The translations under genes and the position numbers were made by a program. The notes below the pieces were generated by a model, which saw nothing but the letters and a program-made list of their open reading frames with translations, searched no databases and was not told the DNA's origin. From an uncultured Lysobacteraceae bacterium (GTDB lineage Bacteria > Pseudomonadota > Gammaproteobacteria > Xanthomonadales > Xanthomonadaceae), in contig CADECF010000015.1 of NCBI GenBank assembly GCA_902825775.1, positions 1-59,956 of the forward strand: a stretch of 59,956 nucleotides of DNA, in the 5' to 3' direction. This document shows positions 26,213-35,915 of the stretch, in pieces. The stretch's first letter is position 1; each line of letters starts with the position of its first letter.

Positions 26213-27862
26213 TCACAGCCGCGACGCCGTCAACGGCGTATCCGCCCACTGCCAAGCATCCTTGTAACGGCGCTCGTTCTGCTTAGCGGATTTGACGTCG
26301 CCGAGCTTGCGCTGCGCTTTCGCCAAGCCATACAGCGACCAGCCGTTCTTCGGATACGTGACGAGATCTTGCTGATAGGCCGTTCTGGCTTCGCCGGCGC
26401 GGCCGGCATCCAACAACGCTGCGCCCAGATAGGGCCGCACGGGCAACGGCCAGTCGGCCGGTTCGTTGTAGGCCAGGGCGTCTTCGGCCTTCGCCGCATC
26501 GCGCAGACGCGCGATGCCGGTCTTGCGCTGGCCCTTGAGCATGGCCAGCTCGCCCTGCAGTAACGGTGCGGCGACGGCCAGCACCGCGTCGGCATGGTTG
26601 TTCGCGCCGAGCAGCACCTCTTTCATCGCCGGGTCCGCCGCGATCTTCTGCAAGGCATCCAACTCTTCCTGCGCCTGCTGCTTTTCGCCGCCGCGCACAT
26701 AGGCCATGCCGCGGGCGAAATGCCAGATGCCGCGCGGATAGGGCAATTCGGCGGGCGGCGAGGCTTGCGCCAGGATTTCCTTCCACTCACCGAAACGCAC
26801 CTGGGTAAGCAGCGGCGTCACCAGGAACTGCTGCATGAAGCTGAGCGCTTCCAGCTGCTTCATGTCCGCGCGCTGCGCCGTCTGCGCCGCCGCGTTCAGC
26901 GCAAGCTCGCGCGAGCCGTGCAACGACGCGGTCATCGTCGCGAAATGCCAGTTGTGCGGCACGTAACCGAGCGGATACATGCCATTGGTGCCGCCGCAGA
27001 CCGCCAGGAACGCGGCATCGGCAGTGGTCGCGGAGAAATTGGTCAGCGTGGCGTCGTGATAACGGCCGGTGCGGATGTAGATGTGCGCCGGCATGTGCAC
27101 CAAATGGCCGGAACCCGGCGCCAGCTCCGCCAGCGCATCGGCATAGGGTTCGGCGCGTTGCGGCGTGCGCGAGGCTTCGACCGCGTGGATGTAGTAGTGC
27201 ATCGCGCCGATGTGCTTCGGATTGCGCTTTAGCACCCGCTCGAGCGCGGCCACGAGCGTCTTGGTCTGTCCGATCGGCTTGCCGGCGGCGTCCCAGTACA
27301 CCCACGGCGACAGATCCATCAACGCTTCGGCGTACAGCGTGGTGGCATCGTCGTCGTTCGGAAAACGGCGCACCACGTCGGCCATCGCATCGGCATAGTC
27401 CTTGTCCAGCGTCTTGCGGTCCGCCTGTGGCGAATCTGAATAGCGTTTGGCGAGCGCTTCGATCAGTGCGCGGTCGGCGGGATTGCGTGCGGCATCGGCC
27501 AGCAGATGCGCTTCGGCGGCCAGGCGCGCAGCGGGCTGCGCGGCTTCGGGCGGCATCGGCATGTTGATGTTGGGGCCCAGCACCAGCGCTTGGCCCCACA
27601 GGCACATCGCGCAATCGGGATCCAGTCGCGCCGCTTCTGCGAACGCGCGCCCGGCCGCTTCGTGATTGAAGCCGTAGGCCAGGCGCAGGCCCTGGTCGAA
27701 GTAACGTTGCGCTTCCGGCACCTTGCTGCCGATGTCGCGATGCAGGTCGCCGAAATTATCGAACAGCGGCGGCGGCGCCGCGGCGGCGGTTTTGCGCGAT
27801 TCGGGGGCCTTGCAGGTCGCTAGCGCAAGGACGATGAAGAGGGCAAGCAAAACACGGGCCAT
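26213..27862 (-). CDS. TPR-repeat lipoprotein of unknown function
   Basis: A 549-residue protein with a short signal and lipobox-like LATC (Cys near 17), so probably lipid-anchored. The remainder is helical with TPR-like units such as AQRYFDQGLRLAYGFNHEAAGRAFAEAARLDPD and a C-terminal GAALLDAGRAGEARTAYQQDL / YPKNGWSLYGLAKAQRKLG. A central HYYIHAVEAS...HLVHMPAHIYIRTGRY segment rich in His is conserved-looking and might bind metal. It stands alone, convergent with ppc. No catalytic family is recognised. Confidence 0.82.
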   Translation of the reverse strand: MARVLLALFIVLALATCKAPESRKTAAAAPPPLFDNFGDLHRDIGSKVPEAQRYFDQGLRLAYGFNHEAAGRAFAEAARLDPDCAMCLWGQALVLGPNINMPMPPEAAQPAARLAAEAHLLADAARNPADRALIEALAKRYSDSPQADRKTLDKDYADAMADVVRRFPNDDDATTLYAEALMDLSPWVYWDAAGKPIGQTKTLVAALERVLKRNPKHIGAMHYYIHAVEASRTPQRAEPYADALAELAPGSGHLVHMPAHIYIRTGRYHDATLTNFSATTADAAFLAVCGGTNGMYPLGYVPHNWHFATMTASLHGSRELALNAAAQTAQRADMKQLEALSFMQQFLVTPLLTQVRFGEWKEILAQASPPAELPYPRGIWHFARGMAYVRGGEKQQAQEELDALQKIAADPAMKEVLLGANNHADAVLAVAAPLLQGELAMLKGQRKTGIARLRDAAKAEDALAYNEPADWPLPVRPYLGAALLDAGRAGEARTAYQQDLVTYPKNGWSLYGLAKAQRKLGDVKSAKQNERRYKDAWQWADTPLTASRL

Positions 27863-27979
27863 GTCGATCTCTGCCTTCTGTGTGTCCCCCCTGTTGGAAC
27901 AACGACGTTTATGGCGTCTGCAGGACAGCGATTGCGCCTGGTATCAACGGGTGCACATTCCGCTAACAAAAGCCGGAGG

Positions 27980-27998
27980 TATACTATCCCCCAGTATA
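27980..27998 (+). promoter_or_regulatory. Putative FrmR operator overlapping the frm -10 element
   Basis: TATACT at 27980-27985 and AGTATA at 27993-27998 form a 6-bp inverted repeat around ATCCCCC. A/T-rich arms around a run of G/C are characteristic of FrmR/RcnR-type operators. The left arm also matches a -10 hexamer (TATACT), so FrmR binding would block the promoter. No strong -35 is seen. Position, 130 bp upstream of frmR, fits autoregulation. Confidence 0.7.
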
Positions 27999-28002
27999 TG
28001 GG

Positions 28003-28094
28003 TTCTTGTAGGAGCGGCTTCAGCCGCGAGCTCTTTCCACACGATGCGTCGATCTGATCGAAAGAGCTCGCGGCTGAAGCCGCTCCTACAAGAA
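28003..28094. repeat. Family-1 palindrome pair in the frmR 5' leader, 35-bp perfect arms
   Basis: The arms at 28003-28037 and 28060-28094 are perfectly complementary over 35 bp with a 22-base loop. The unit is the GGAGCGGCTTCAGCCGCGAGCTC family seen elsewhere in the window. It lies between the putative operator/promoter and the frmR Shine-Dalgarno (GGAG at 28120-28123), so a transcript from that promoter would carry this very stable hairpin. Confidence 0.9.
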
Positions 28095-28128
28095 GCCGCA
28101 AGAAAGAAGATCGACGCCTGGAGCTGAA

Positions 28129-29548
<1,420 letters not shown>

Positions 29549-29633
29549 AAGTCGCCGTTCCGACAGGGAGTTTTTCGAGTAGGGACCGGCGCGCGGCCGA
29601 TCCGCGCATGCGAACGATCCAACGGAGGGCACG

Positions 29634-30209
29634 ATGAGCGCAGTGTCGATTCATCCATCGGTGGACAAGGGCATCAAACCCGGCACCGACAATTTCGCCG
29701 GCGGCACCCTGCAGTGCCATTGCGCGGCGGACAAGGTCGAGGTGAAGGTGGGCGCGCAAACCGCGCATAACCACGCCTGCGGCTGCAGCAAATGCTGGAA
29801 GCCGGAGGGCGCGATCTTCTCGGTCGTGGCGGTGGTGCCGCGCGACAAGGTCAGCGTGACAGCGCACGAAGAGAAGCTGAAGATCGTCGACGACAAAGCT
29901 GCGATACAGCGCCACGCCTGCCAGGGTTGCGGCGTGCACATGTACGGCCGCATCGAGAACAAAGACCATCCTTTCTACGGGCTGGACTTCATCCATACCG
30001 AACTTTCGCCGCAGACCGGCTGGTCGGCGCCGGGCTTCGCGGCGTTCGTCTCTTCGATCATCGAAACCGGCACGCCGCCGGCGAAGATGGACGGCATCCG
30101 CGTGCGCCTGCGCGAGATCGGGCTGGAGCCTTACGACTGCCTGTCGCCGGCGCTGATGGATGCGATCTCCACGCACGTCGCCAAAGCCAAGGGTACGTTG
30201 GCCGGTTGA
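29634..30209 (+). CDS. gfa: Glutathione-dependent formaldehyde-activating enzyme
   Basis: Proposed to speed formation of S-hydroxymethylglutathione from formaldehyde and glutathione, feeding FrmA. The 191-residue protein has the full set of Zn cysteines of the Gfa family: Cys28 and Cys30 (CHC), Cys49/51/54 (CGCSKC) and Cys96/99 (CQGC). GGAGG lies five bases before the ATG. It is between frmA and frmB. A second, shorter GFA-fold protein is encoded at 40306-40719. Confidence 0.95.
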   Translation: MSAVSIHPSVDKGIKPGTDNFAGGTLQCHCAADKVEVKVGAQTAHNHACGCSKCWKPEGAIFSVVAVVPRDKVSVTAHEEKLKIVDDKAAIQRHACQGCGVHMYGRIENKDHPFYGLDFIHTELSPQTGWSAPGFAAFVSSIIETGTPPAKMDGIRVRLREIGLEPYDCLSPALMDAISTHVAKAKGTLAG

Positions 30210-30211
30210 AG

Positions 30212-30350
30212 GGCTTTTTTTAGACACGGATAGGATCGGATAAAGGCGGATGAAACAATAAAAATAGGGAAGAAATTATTTCTCGGCTTCTTGAATACAA
30301 GTTTTGCTTCAATCCGCTTTTTCCGCTCTGATCCGAGTCAAAAAAGCTCC
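30212..30350. repeat. AT-rich long inverted repeat (family 6, copy 1) between gfa and frmB
   Basis: Imperfect arms of about 35-45 bp: GACACGGATAGGATCGG... from 30223 and ...CCGCTCTGATCCGAGTC ending at 30339, extended outward by CTTTTTTT on the left and AAAAAAG on the right. The centre is AT-rich. The arms resemble those of 45082-45163. The T- and A-runs could serve as terminators in both directions, which would separate frmB from the operon. Confidence 0.8.
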
Positions 30351-30364
30351 ATCAAGGAATATCA

Positions 30365-31195
30365 ATGGAACGCGTCGAACAACACGCCTGCTTCGGCGGC
30401 ATGCAGGAAGTATGGAAGCATCGCTCCGAGGTCCTCGGTTGCGAGATGAAGTTCGCGGTCTACCTGCCGCCGCAGACCGGGCGCGGGCGACTGCCGGTGC
30501 TGTACTGGCTGTCCGGCCTGACCTGCAGCGAGCAGAACTTCATCGTCAAAGCCGGTGCGCAGCGTTATGCGGCCGAGCACGGCGTGATCCTGGTCGCGCC
30601 GGACACCAGCCCGCGTGGCGAAGAAGCCGCCGACGATCCGTCCTGGGATCTGGGCCAGGGTGCCGGCTTCTACGTCAACGCCACGCAGGCGCCGTGGTCG
30701 CGGCATTACCGGATGTACGACTACGTGGCCGACGAGTTGCCGCAACTGATCGAGACGCATTTTCCTGCGGGCGACCGGCGTGCGATCAGCGGCCATTCGA
30801 TGGGCGGGCATGGCGCGTTGATCGTGGCGCTGAAGAATCCGGGCCGCTATCGCAGCGTGTCGGCGTTCTCGCCGATCGTAGCGCCGTCGCAGGTGCCTTG
30901 GGGGAAAAAAGCGTTCGCGGCGTACCTCGGCGAGGACCGTCAGGCCTGGCGCCAATGGGACGCGACCGCGTTGATCGCGCATGCTCCGGAACGGCTTCCG
31001 CTGCTGATCGAGCAAGGCGAGGCGGACGAATTCATGATGCAACAGTTGTGGCCGGAGCTGTTGCGCACGGCCTGCGAGGCGGTCGGTCATCCGATCGATC
31101 TGCGCATGCAGCCGGGTTACGACCACAGCTACTACTTCATCGCCAGTTTCATCGGCGAGCATGTCGCCTATCATGCGGCCGCGATGCGCGAGTGA
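30365..31195 (+). CDS. frmB: S-formylglutathione hydrolase
   Basis: Serine hydrolase releasing formate and glutathione, the last step of the pathway. The 276-residue esterase-D-type protein has the nucleophile elbow SGHSMGGHG with Ser145 and a likely triad of Asp221 (GEADEF) and His254 (YDHSYYF). AAGGAA lies just upstream of the ATG. It is separated from gfa by a long inverted repeat, so it may be less expressed than, or expressed independently of, frmRA-gfa. Confidence 0.95.
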   Translation: MERVEQHACFGGMQEVWKHRSEVLGCEMKFAVYLPPQTGRGRLPVLYWLSGLTCSEQNFIVKAGAQRYAAEHGVILVAPDTSPRGEEAADDPSWDLGQGAGFYVNATQAPWSRHYRMYDYVADELPQLIETHFPAGDRRAISGHSMGGHGALIVALKNPGRYRSVSAFSPIVAPSQVPWGKKAFAAYLGEDRQAWRQWDATALIAHAPERLPLLIEQGEADEFMMQQLWPELLRTACEAVGHPIDLRMQPGYDHSYYFIASFIGEHVAYHAAAMRE

Positions 31196-31661
31196 CGTTG
31201 TTTTGTAGGGCGGGGCCTGCCCCGCTGCTCTTGCCCTAAAGCCGTCATCCCCGCGAAGGCGGGACTGCGCAGGCAGGATGCCGGAGCGAACATTTGCGCA
31301 GCAAATGGCCCGAAGGGCATGCCGCAGGAGCGGCATGTCATCCAGCAACTTTGCTCTGGCTCTGTAGAGCGGAGCTTGCTCCGCTGCTCTTTGCTGTAGC
31401 CGGAAGCCCTTTTCCAAGACGCGAGTTGCAGCGCCACTGGCAAGAACGTCGGCCTGGGTCTCTGCGTTCGCCGGGATGACGGCTTAAGGGCAAGAGCCAC
31501 ATGGGTCCCAGCGTTCGCTGGGATGACGACTTAGGAGCAAGAGCAGCGGAGCAAGCCTCGCTCCACAAAGCCATAAAAGCAAAAGCAGCGAAGCAAGCTC
31601 CGCTCTACAGAGTCGGGGCGAAGTCGCTGGATCTCCGCTTTTGCGGGGTAGAACAGGCGGT
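31196..31661. repeat. Composite palindromic repeat array (copy E4, rearranged)
   Basis: No gene is seen in this 466-bp gap. It contains at least eight units: GTAGGGCGGGGCCTGCCCCGC (31206), a CCCCGCGAAGGCGGGA half-unit (31249), GTAGAGCGGAGCTTGCTCCGC (31364), a degenerate core GCCGGAAGCCCTTTTCCAAGACGCGAG (31399-31425), a TCCCAGCG...GGGATGACG unit (31505-31529) and two more GCAAGC-CGCTCTAC units to 31611. The order differs from copies E1-E3. Confidence 0.85.
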
Positions 31662-32417
31662 TCAGGTGGCTGCCAGCGATTTCTGCAAGCGCTGCAGACG
31701 GCCAATCCATTCCTTGTTGATCGTCCGCGCGTACGCCGGCAGCCGCTTGGATTCGCGCAGCGAGCGCTCGCACAGCTCGCGGGCGCGATCGCGTTCGCCA
31801 CGGCCGGCGAGAATTTCGGCATAACGCGCACGCGGTTCGTAACCGGCGTAATAGCCGATGAGCGTTTCGAACTCTTCGTCGGTCTGCTTGTGGTCGCCCA
31901 GCGCGGCGACGGCGCGCGCGTAGATCAGATGGCCTTCCGGCGAACGGAAATCGGGCCGCTTCTTGATCAGTACGTCGAGCAATTCGCGCGCCTGCGCGGC
32001 ATGGCCGGCTTCCAAGTAAGCCTTGGCCAAGCCGACCTGGATGTCGGGATCGTCCTTGTGCACGCTGCGCAAGGCGGCCTGGTAATGCGGTATCGCTTCC
32101 GAAGCGCGGCCGGCGGCCACGAAGGCCTCGGCCAGGCGCATGCGGTTCTGCGAATTGGCCGAGGTTTCCACGGCATCGAGGGCTTCGCGCAATTCGCGGC
32201 TCGGATCGAGCGCGCGTTGCACGCCGCCGACCAGTTGCCGGCCATGGCGGCTATAACGCATTTCCGGCAGCCAGATGCTGACGGCGTAGACCAGGCTGCC
32301 GATGCCGGGGAAGGCGAACAGCACGAACAACCAATAGCGTTCCTGGCCGCTGCGCACGGCGTGTACGGCGAAAAACGCCGCGATGATCACATGCAGGCCT
32401 ATCCCCGCGATCGGCAT
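31662..32417 (-). CDS. Membrane-anchored TPR protein
   Basis: A 251-residue protein with two N-terminal hydrophobic segments (about 5-20 and 28-50), then TPR-like helices: RMRLAEAFVAAGRASEAIPHYQAALR, DIQVGLAKAYLEAGHAAQARELLDVL and LIYARAVAALGDHKQTDEEFETLIGYYAGY. The N-terminal part resembles a PLDc_N-like membrane hairpin. TPR proteins of this layout usually scaffold complexes at the inner membrane. No partner is suggested by neighbours. Not further recognised. Confidence 0.78.
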   Translation of the reverse strand: MPIAGIGLHVIIAAFFAVHAVRSGQERYWLFVLFAFPGIGSLVYAVSIWLPEMRYSRHGRQLVGGVQRALDPSRELREALDAVETSANSQNRMRLAEAFVAAGRASEAIPHYQAALRSVHKDDPDIQVGLAKAYLEAGHAAQARELLDVLIKKRPDFRSPEGHLIYARAVAALGDHKQTDEEFETLIGYYAGYEPRARYAEILAGRGERDRARELCERSLRESKRLPAYARTINKEWIGRLQRLQKSLAAT

Positions 32418-32520
32418 ATGCGTAGCCCCCTGGTTGCGCGGCGATAGTGTGCCGCGTCCTCGCGGGGGCCGCTACCTCGTGCGGGCGGCTGGCAGGAGAG
32501 CCTGAAGTGGATGGAGCGTC

Positions 32521-32601
32521 GTAGCCCGGGTAAGGCCGCAGGCCGCACCCGGGATCACGTCGCTATCTGGTCCCCGGGTGCGCTTCGCTTACCCGGGCTA
32601 C
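32521..32601. repeat. Family-2 palindrome pair overlapping the 3' end of the next gene
   Basis: Arms start GTAGCCCGGGTAAGG and end CTTACCCGGGCTAC. The right half codes for the last 14 or so residues of the minus-strand ATP-pyrophosphatase gene, and its stop codon (32555-32557) lies inside the repeat. Confidence 0.9.
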
Positions 32602-33292
32602 GGCGGTGCGGTTCGGCGAGCAGGAAATCGGTGAAGGCGAAGCGGCCGTCGCGCAGCGTCGTCTCGCCGCGCTCGACGGAGATCGGATGCGAGAACATCG
32701 GTCCGGCTTGGACGCAGGTATGGAACTCGCCGTTCTCTCCGCAGGGATCGCAGCCCGGCGGGAGATCGCCAAGCAAGCCCTCGTCGAAATCGCGGCCGGC
32801 GAAGTCCGCATCGAGCTGTTGCGTGTCGACGCAGCACAGCGAGGCGCGCAAGCCGCCGGCGATCATGTCGCGCGCCAGAAGCGACGTATCGGCGCCGAAC
32901 AGCGGCGTGATCGCCTGCCAGCCGACGGCGGCGCAGCGCTGCTCGCGATAGGCGCGGATGTCTTCGAGGAACAAGTCGCCGAACGCGGCCGTACGCAGAT
33001 CGGGCCAGCGCGCGTTGGCCAGCGCGAGCGCTTGCGACATCGCCGCTTCGTAGCGGGCGTTGTCGCAAGCCAGCGGGATTTCCGCTTCGATCAACGGCAG
33101 ACCGGTCGCAGCCGCCTGCGCGTGCAACACATCGCGACGGATGCCTTGCATCGACACGCGCTGGTATTCGGCGGTGAGCGTGGTCAGCAGCGCGACCACT
33201 TCGATGTCGTCGCGCTGGCGCAGCGCATGCAGCGTCCATGCGGCGTCCTTGCCGCCGCTCCAGGACAGCAGTACGGGAGTGCGTTGCGTCAT
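32555..33292 (-). CDS. Dph6-related ATP pyrophosphatase
   Basis: A 245-residue member of the ATP-PPase superfamily related to diphthine-ammonia ligase. The PP-loop is SWSGGKDAAW near residue 10, and the family signature GENGEFHTCV is near 198. Bacterial members are not known to make diphthamide; a substrate cannot be given. The reading frame runs into a family-2 palindromic repeat, which supplies the final residues SPGKRSAPGDQIAT, so the natural C-terminus has been replaced or extended by the repeat. Weak Shine-Dalgarno at the ATG. Confidence 0.83.
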   Translation of the reverse strand: MTQRTPVLLSWSGGKDAAWTLHALRQRDDIEVVALLTTLTAEYQRVSMQGIRRDVLHAQAAATGLPLIEAEIPLACDNARYEAAMSQALALANARWPDLRTAAFGDLFLEDIRAYREQRCAAVGWQAITPLFGADTSLLARDMIAGGLRASLCCVDTQQLDADFAGRDFDEGLLGDLPPGCDPCGENGEFHTCVQAGPMFSHPISVERGETTLRDGRFAFTDFLLAEPHRRSPGKRSAPGDQIAT

Positions 33293-33371
33293 CGATGCGG
33301 CGGTTTGGTCGCGGCTGCGTAGCGCGGGAATCGCATTCTACGCGGCGTCCACGCGGCGCCAGGGCGCACGC

Positions 33372-33713
33372 TTAAGCGGCCGACACGTCCCTCAATTCCC
33401 AGGCGCTGCCAGCGAGCAGGCGCAAGCGGTGCTTGAACACGCTGCCGGGGATCGAGGTCGTCGCGATCAGATCGATGTGCAGATCGTCCTGTTGCCCTGC
33501 CACTTTCGCGGCGGGGTCGGTGGCGCCCAGCGCAGGGTCGACGGCATCGGGATCGTCCTGTTGCGCGCGCCAGCGCTCGAACAGGCCGTCGCTGCGCAGC
33601 GCGTCCTGCAACTCCTGGGCGAAGCCTTCGGCGCTGTTGGAAACGAACGAAAACGGGTTGCCGCCGCGCGCTTTCTGCGGATCGGGAAGGCTGATGTAGT
33701 AACGGGTGGCCAT
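33372..33713 (-). CDS. Conserved small protein of unknown function
   Basis: A 113-residue soluble protein starting MATRYYISLPDPQKARG and containing FSFVSNSAEGFAQELQDALRSDGLFERW. No signal peptide, membrane segment or known motif is evident. GAGG six bases before the ATG supports the start. Base composition and codon use look like neighbours. It lies between the ATP-pyrophosphatase and degV genes on the same strand. Confidence 0.7.
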   Translation of the reverse strand: MATRYYISLPDPQKARGGNPFSFVSNSAEGFAQELQDALRSDGLFERWRAQQDDPDAVDPALGATDPAAKVAGQQDDLHIDLIATTSIPGSVFKHRLRLLAGSAWELRDVSAA

Positions 33714-33778
33714 GCGGCGCCTCGCGGTGGGGATGGCGCCAATCTAACGATGCCGCGTTAGCGCGGCGTTATCGTCGC

Positions 33779-34723
33779 TCAATCCTCGAAGCGGTGCGGC
33801 TCGGCGGCGAAACCCACGACCACCGCGCCCTTGCCGACGTTGACCATGCCGGTCAGGCTCATCACGCTCTCGAACACTTCGACGTTCTGGTCCGCGCAGA
33901 TTTCGCGCAGTTGCGTATAGCCCGGCAGCGCGCGCATTTCGTCCAGTTCGCCGCCGTAGCACAACGTCAAGGTCGGCGTCATCAATCCGGCGCGCACGCG
34001 GCGGCCGGCGAATTCGAACATCTTTTCCGCGGCGGGCTCGAAGCCCTTGATCTTGGCGACCGGGCCGGTGTCGCCGCGGTAGCCGTGCAGTACCGGCTTG
34101 ATGTCCAGCGCGGTGCCCAACGCGGCGCTGAACAGGCTCACGCTGCGGTCGCCCTTCATTCGCGCGCGGGTACGGATGTAATAGAGATCGCGCGGAATCA
34201 GATAGCCGTGCGTGTGCATCGCCAAGTGCTCCAGGCGCGCGCGGATCTTGGCCGCGCCTTCGCCGGCGGCGCGCAGGCGCACCGCTTCCACCGGCAGGAT
34301 GCCCTGCGCGCTGAACAGGTTCTGGGTGTCGATGACGCGCAGCGCGAACGGCGTGGCGTTGCCGGCCGCGGCGCGGATCGCGCGGTATTCGTTGAGGATG
34401 GCGAAACTGGCCTGCTGCGCGTTGTCGTAGATCGGGCTGCGAGTGCGGGTGATGGTCATGCAGAACACGTAGTCGTAATCGATGATCAGCTTCTGCAGGA
34501 ACAGATCGCGGATCTGTTCGACGGTGAACGGCACCGTCTCCGCATTGGCGCCGCGTTCGGCGACGTGCGAATTGAGGAAATCCAACGTGGCGCGCTGGTC
34601 GCGGTAATCGATCTGCTCGGCGTCGTCGATCCTTACCGTGATCGGCAGGATGGCGACGTCGTTGCTGTCGAGAAAATCTTTCGGCAGATCGCAGGCCGAG
34701 TCGACGACGAGTCCGATGCGCAT
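33779..34723 (-). CDS. DegV-family fatty-acid-binding protein
   Basis: A 314-residue DegV-type protein. The N-terminal VVDSACDLP, ILPITVRIDDAEQIDY and the C-terminal GMVNVGKGAVVVGFA match the two-lobed fold that binds a fatty acid and, in Gram-positive bacteria, acts as FakB for fatty-acid kinase. In proteobacteria the role is not established and no FakA gene is near. The start at 34723 removes nine residues of an alternative upstream reading that precede the fold. Confidence 0.88.
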   Translation of the reverse strand: MRIGLVVDSACDLPKDFLDSNDVAILPITVRIDDAEQIDYRDQRATLDFLNSHVAERGANAETVPFTVEQIRDLFLQKLIIDYDYVFCMTITRTRSPIYDNAQQASFAILNEYRAIRAAAGNATPFALRVIDTQNLFSAQGILPVEAVRLRAAGEGAAKIRARLEHLAMHTHGYLIPRDLYYIRTRARMKGDRSVSLFSAALGTALDIKPVLHGYRGDTGPVAKIKGFEPAAEKMFEFAGRRVRAGLMTPTLTLCYGGELDEMRALPGYTQLREICADQNVEVFESVMSLTGMVNVGKGAVVVGFAAEPHRFED

Positions 34724-34801
34724 ACAGGGTTCCCCGGGAAGTGTGACCAAGCTAGCAGAAATCGCCGCGTCGCCGGTGTTGCGGCGCGGCGGAACCCCGG
34801 A

Positions 34802-35422
34802 TCAGATCCGGCGTACGCCCACCGGCAGATGGTCGACCCGGCGCATCTCCGGGTCGTCGAGCAGGGCCGGGTCGGCGATCGCTTCCAGCGCGAATTCGTG
34901 GACGTCGTTGCCCCAGAACAGGGCGTCGCCGACGGCCAATGTCGGCACGCCGAATACGCCCGCGGCCAAGGCCGCATCGGTATTGGCGCGAAGGGTCTGT
35001 TTGACCTTATCGCTGCCCAGGGCTTCGGGCGTCACTCCTAGTCGTTGCAGAACCGGCTGCAGGGCTTCGGCGCTGTCGCCGGCGCGACCCTGCGCCCAGA
35101 TCCATTGGTAGATCGCATCGATGGCTTCGGGCGCGCTGCCCGCGGCGATGCACAGCCGCAGCGCCGGAATCGGGTTGAACGGATGCGCCGGCGGCGCGCG
35201 CAGCGGGATGCCTTCGCGGCGGGCCTGCCACAGCACGTGGCGGTAGGTGAATTCGCGCTTGCCGGGGATTTCTGCCGGTCCTTTCTGGCCGTGCGCATTC
35301 AGGATCGCCGCGAACAATACCGGCACCGGTTCGATCGCGAGTTCGGCGATCAGCGGCCGCACTTTCTGCCAATGCAGGTACGCGAAGGGCGAGATGAAAT
35401 CGAAATACCAGGCGACGCGCAT
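34802..35422 (-). CDS. 2-hydroxychromene-2-carboxylate isomerase-family protein (DsbA-like fold)
   Basis: A 206-residue DsbA-superfamily protein of the NahD/kappa-GST type. It begins YFDFISPFAY with the catalytic-type Ser11 in place of the DsbA CXXC, and has GVFGVPTLAVGDALFWGND with the cis-Pro. Glutathione is the usual cofactor. No aromatic-degradation genes lie nearby, so a general glutathione-dependent isomerase or transferase is as likely as the naphthalene-pathway role. AGGA five bases before the ATG supports the start. Confidence 0.88.
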   Translation of the reverse strand: MRVAWYFDFISPFAYLHWQKVRPLIAELAIEPVPVLFAAILNAHGQKGPAEIPGKREFTYRHVLWQARREGIPLRAPPAHPFNPIPALRLCIAAGSAPEAIDAIYQWIWAQGRAGDSAEALQPVLQRLGVTPEALGSDKVKQTLRANTDAALAAGVFGVPTLAVGDALFWGNDVHEFALEAIADPALLDDPEMRRVDHLPVGVRRI

Positions 35423-35440
35423 GCGAATCCTAATGCCCCA

Positions 35441-35833
35441 TCAATGCCACAGGCCCAGGACCAGCCCGTACAGCGTGAACTGCAGCGTGTGGTAACCGCC
35501 GTCGATCAGCCACAGCTTCAACGAACGGCCCGCGAACAGGTAATTGATGCCGAAGCTGGCCGCGACCCAGCACAAGCCGGCCGCCGCCCCCGCGCCCACC
35601 GCATGGCCCAGGGCCGGTTTCGGCCCGAGGAACAGCGCGAACACCGCCGCCGCGATCAGGCTGAGCACGAAGGCGCCGCCGAAGACCTGCGCCGGGTGCC
35701 CATTCGGCTTGTCCGGATCGACGCCGGCTTCCCGGCACCAAACATTCTTGAACAAGGGGCCGTACCACAGCCCGCCCAGCACGAACGCCGACGCGGCCGC
35801 CGCCAGTACCGCCCAAAGATTGACGCTCGCCAT
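35441..35833 (-). CDS. DUF1761-family membrane protein
   Basis: A 130-residue protein with four predicted transmembrane helices. The N-terminal motif ASAFVLGGLWYGPLFKNVW and the C-terminal HTLQFTLYGLVLGLW match DUF1761 proteins of unknown function. GGGAG seven bases before the ATG supports the start. It lies 18 bp upstream of the isomerase gene on the same strand, so the two are probably cotranscribed. Confidence 0.85.
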   Translation of the reverse strand: MASVNLWAVLAAAASAFVLGGLWYGPLFKNVWCREAGVDPDKPNGHPAQVFGGAFVLSLIAAAVFALFLGPKPALGHAVGAGAAAGLCWVAASFGINYLFAGRSLKLWLIDGGYHTLQFTLYGLVLGLWH

Positions 35834-35915
35834 CGCTAGTCTCCCGAAGTCCCCGTTCCCGGCGAGAGTCTACGGCCTGCGCCGCGTGCCGCGTTGGAAA
35901 AAAGTCACCTGCGCA

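Noticed and set aside
34802-35422. A fourth DsbA disulfide oxidase
   Set aside because: The CXXC is absent and replaced by a Ser-Pro motif typical of hydroxychromene-carboxylate isomerases; it also lacks a signal peptide.
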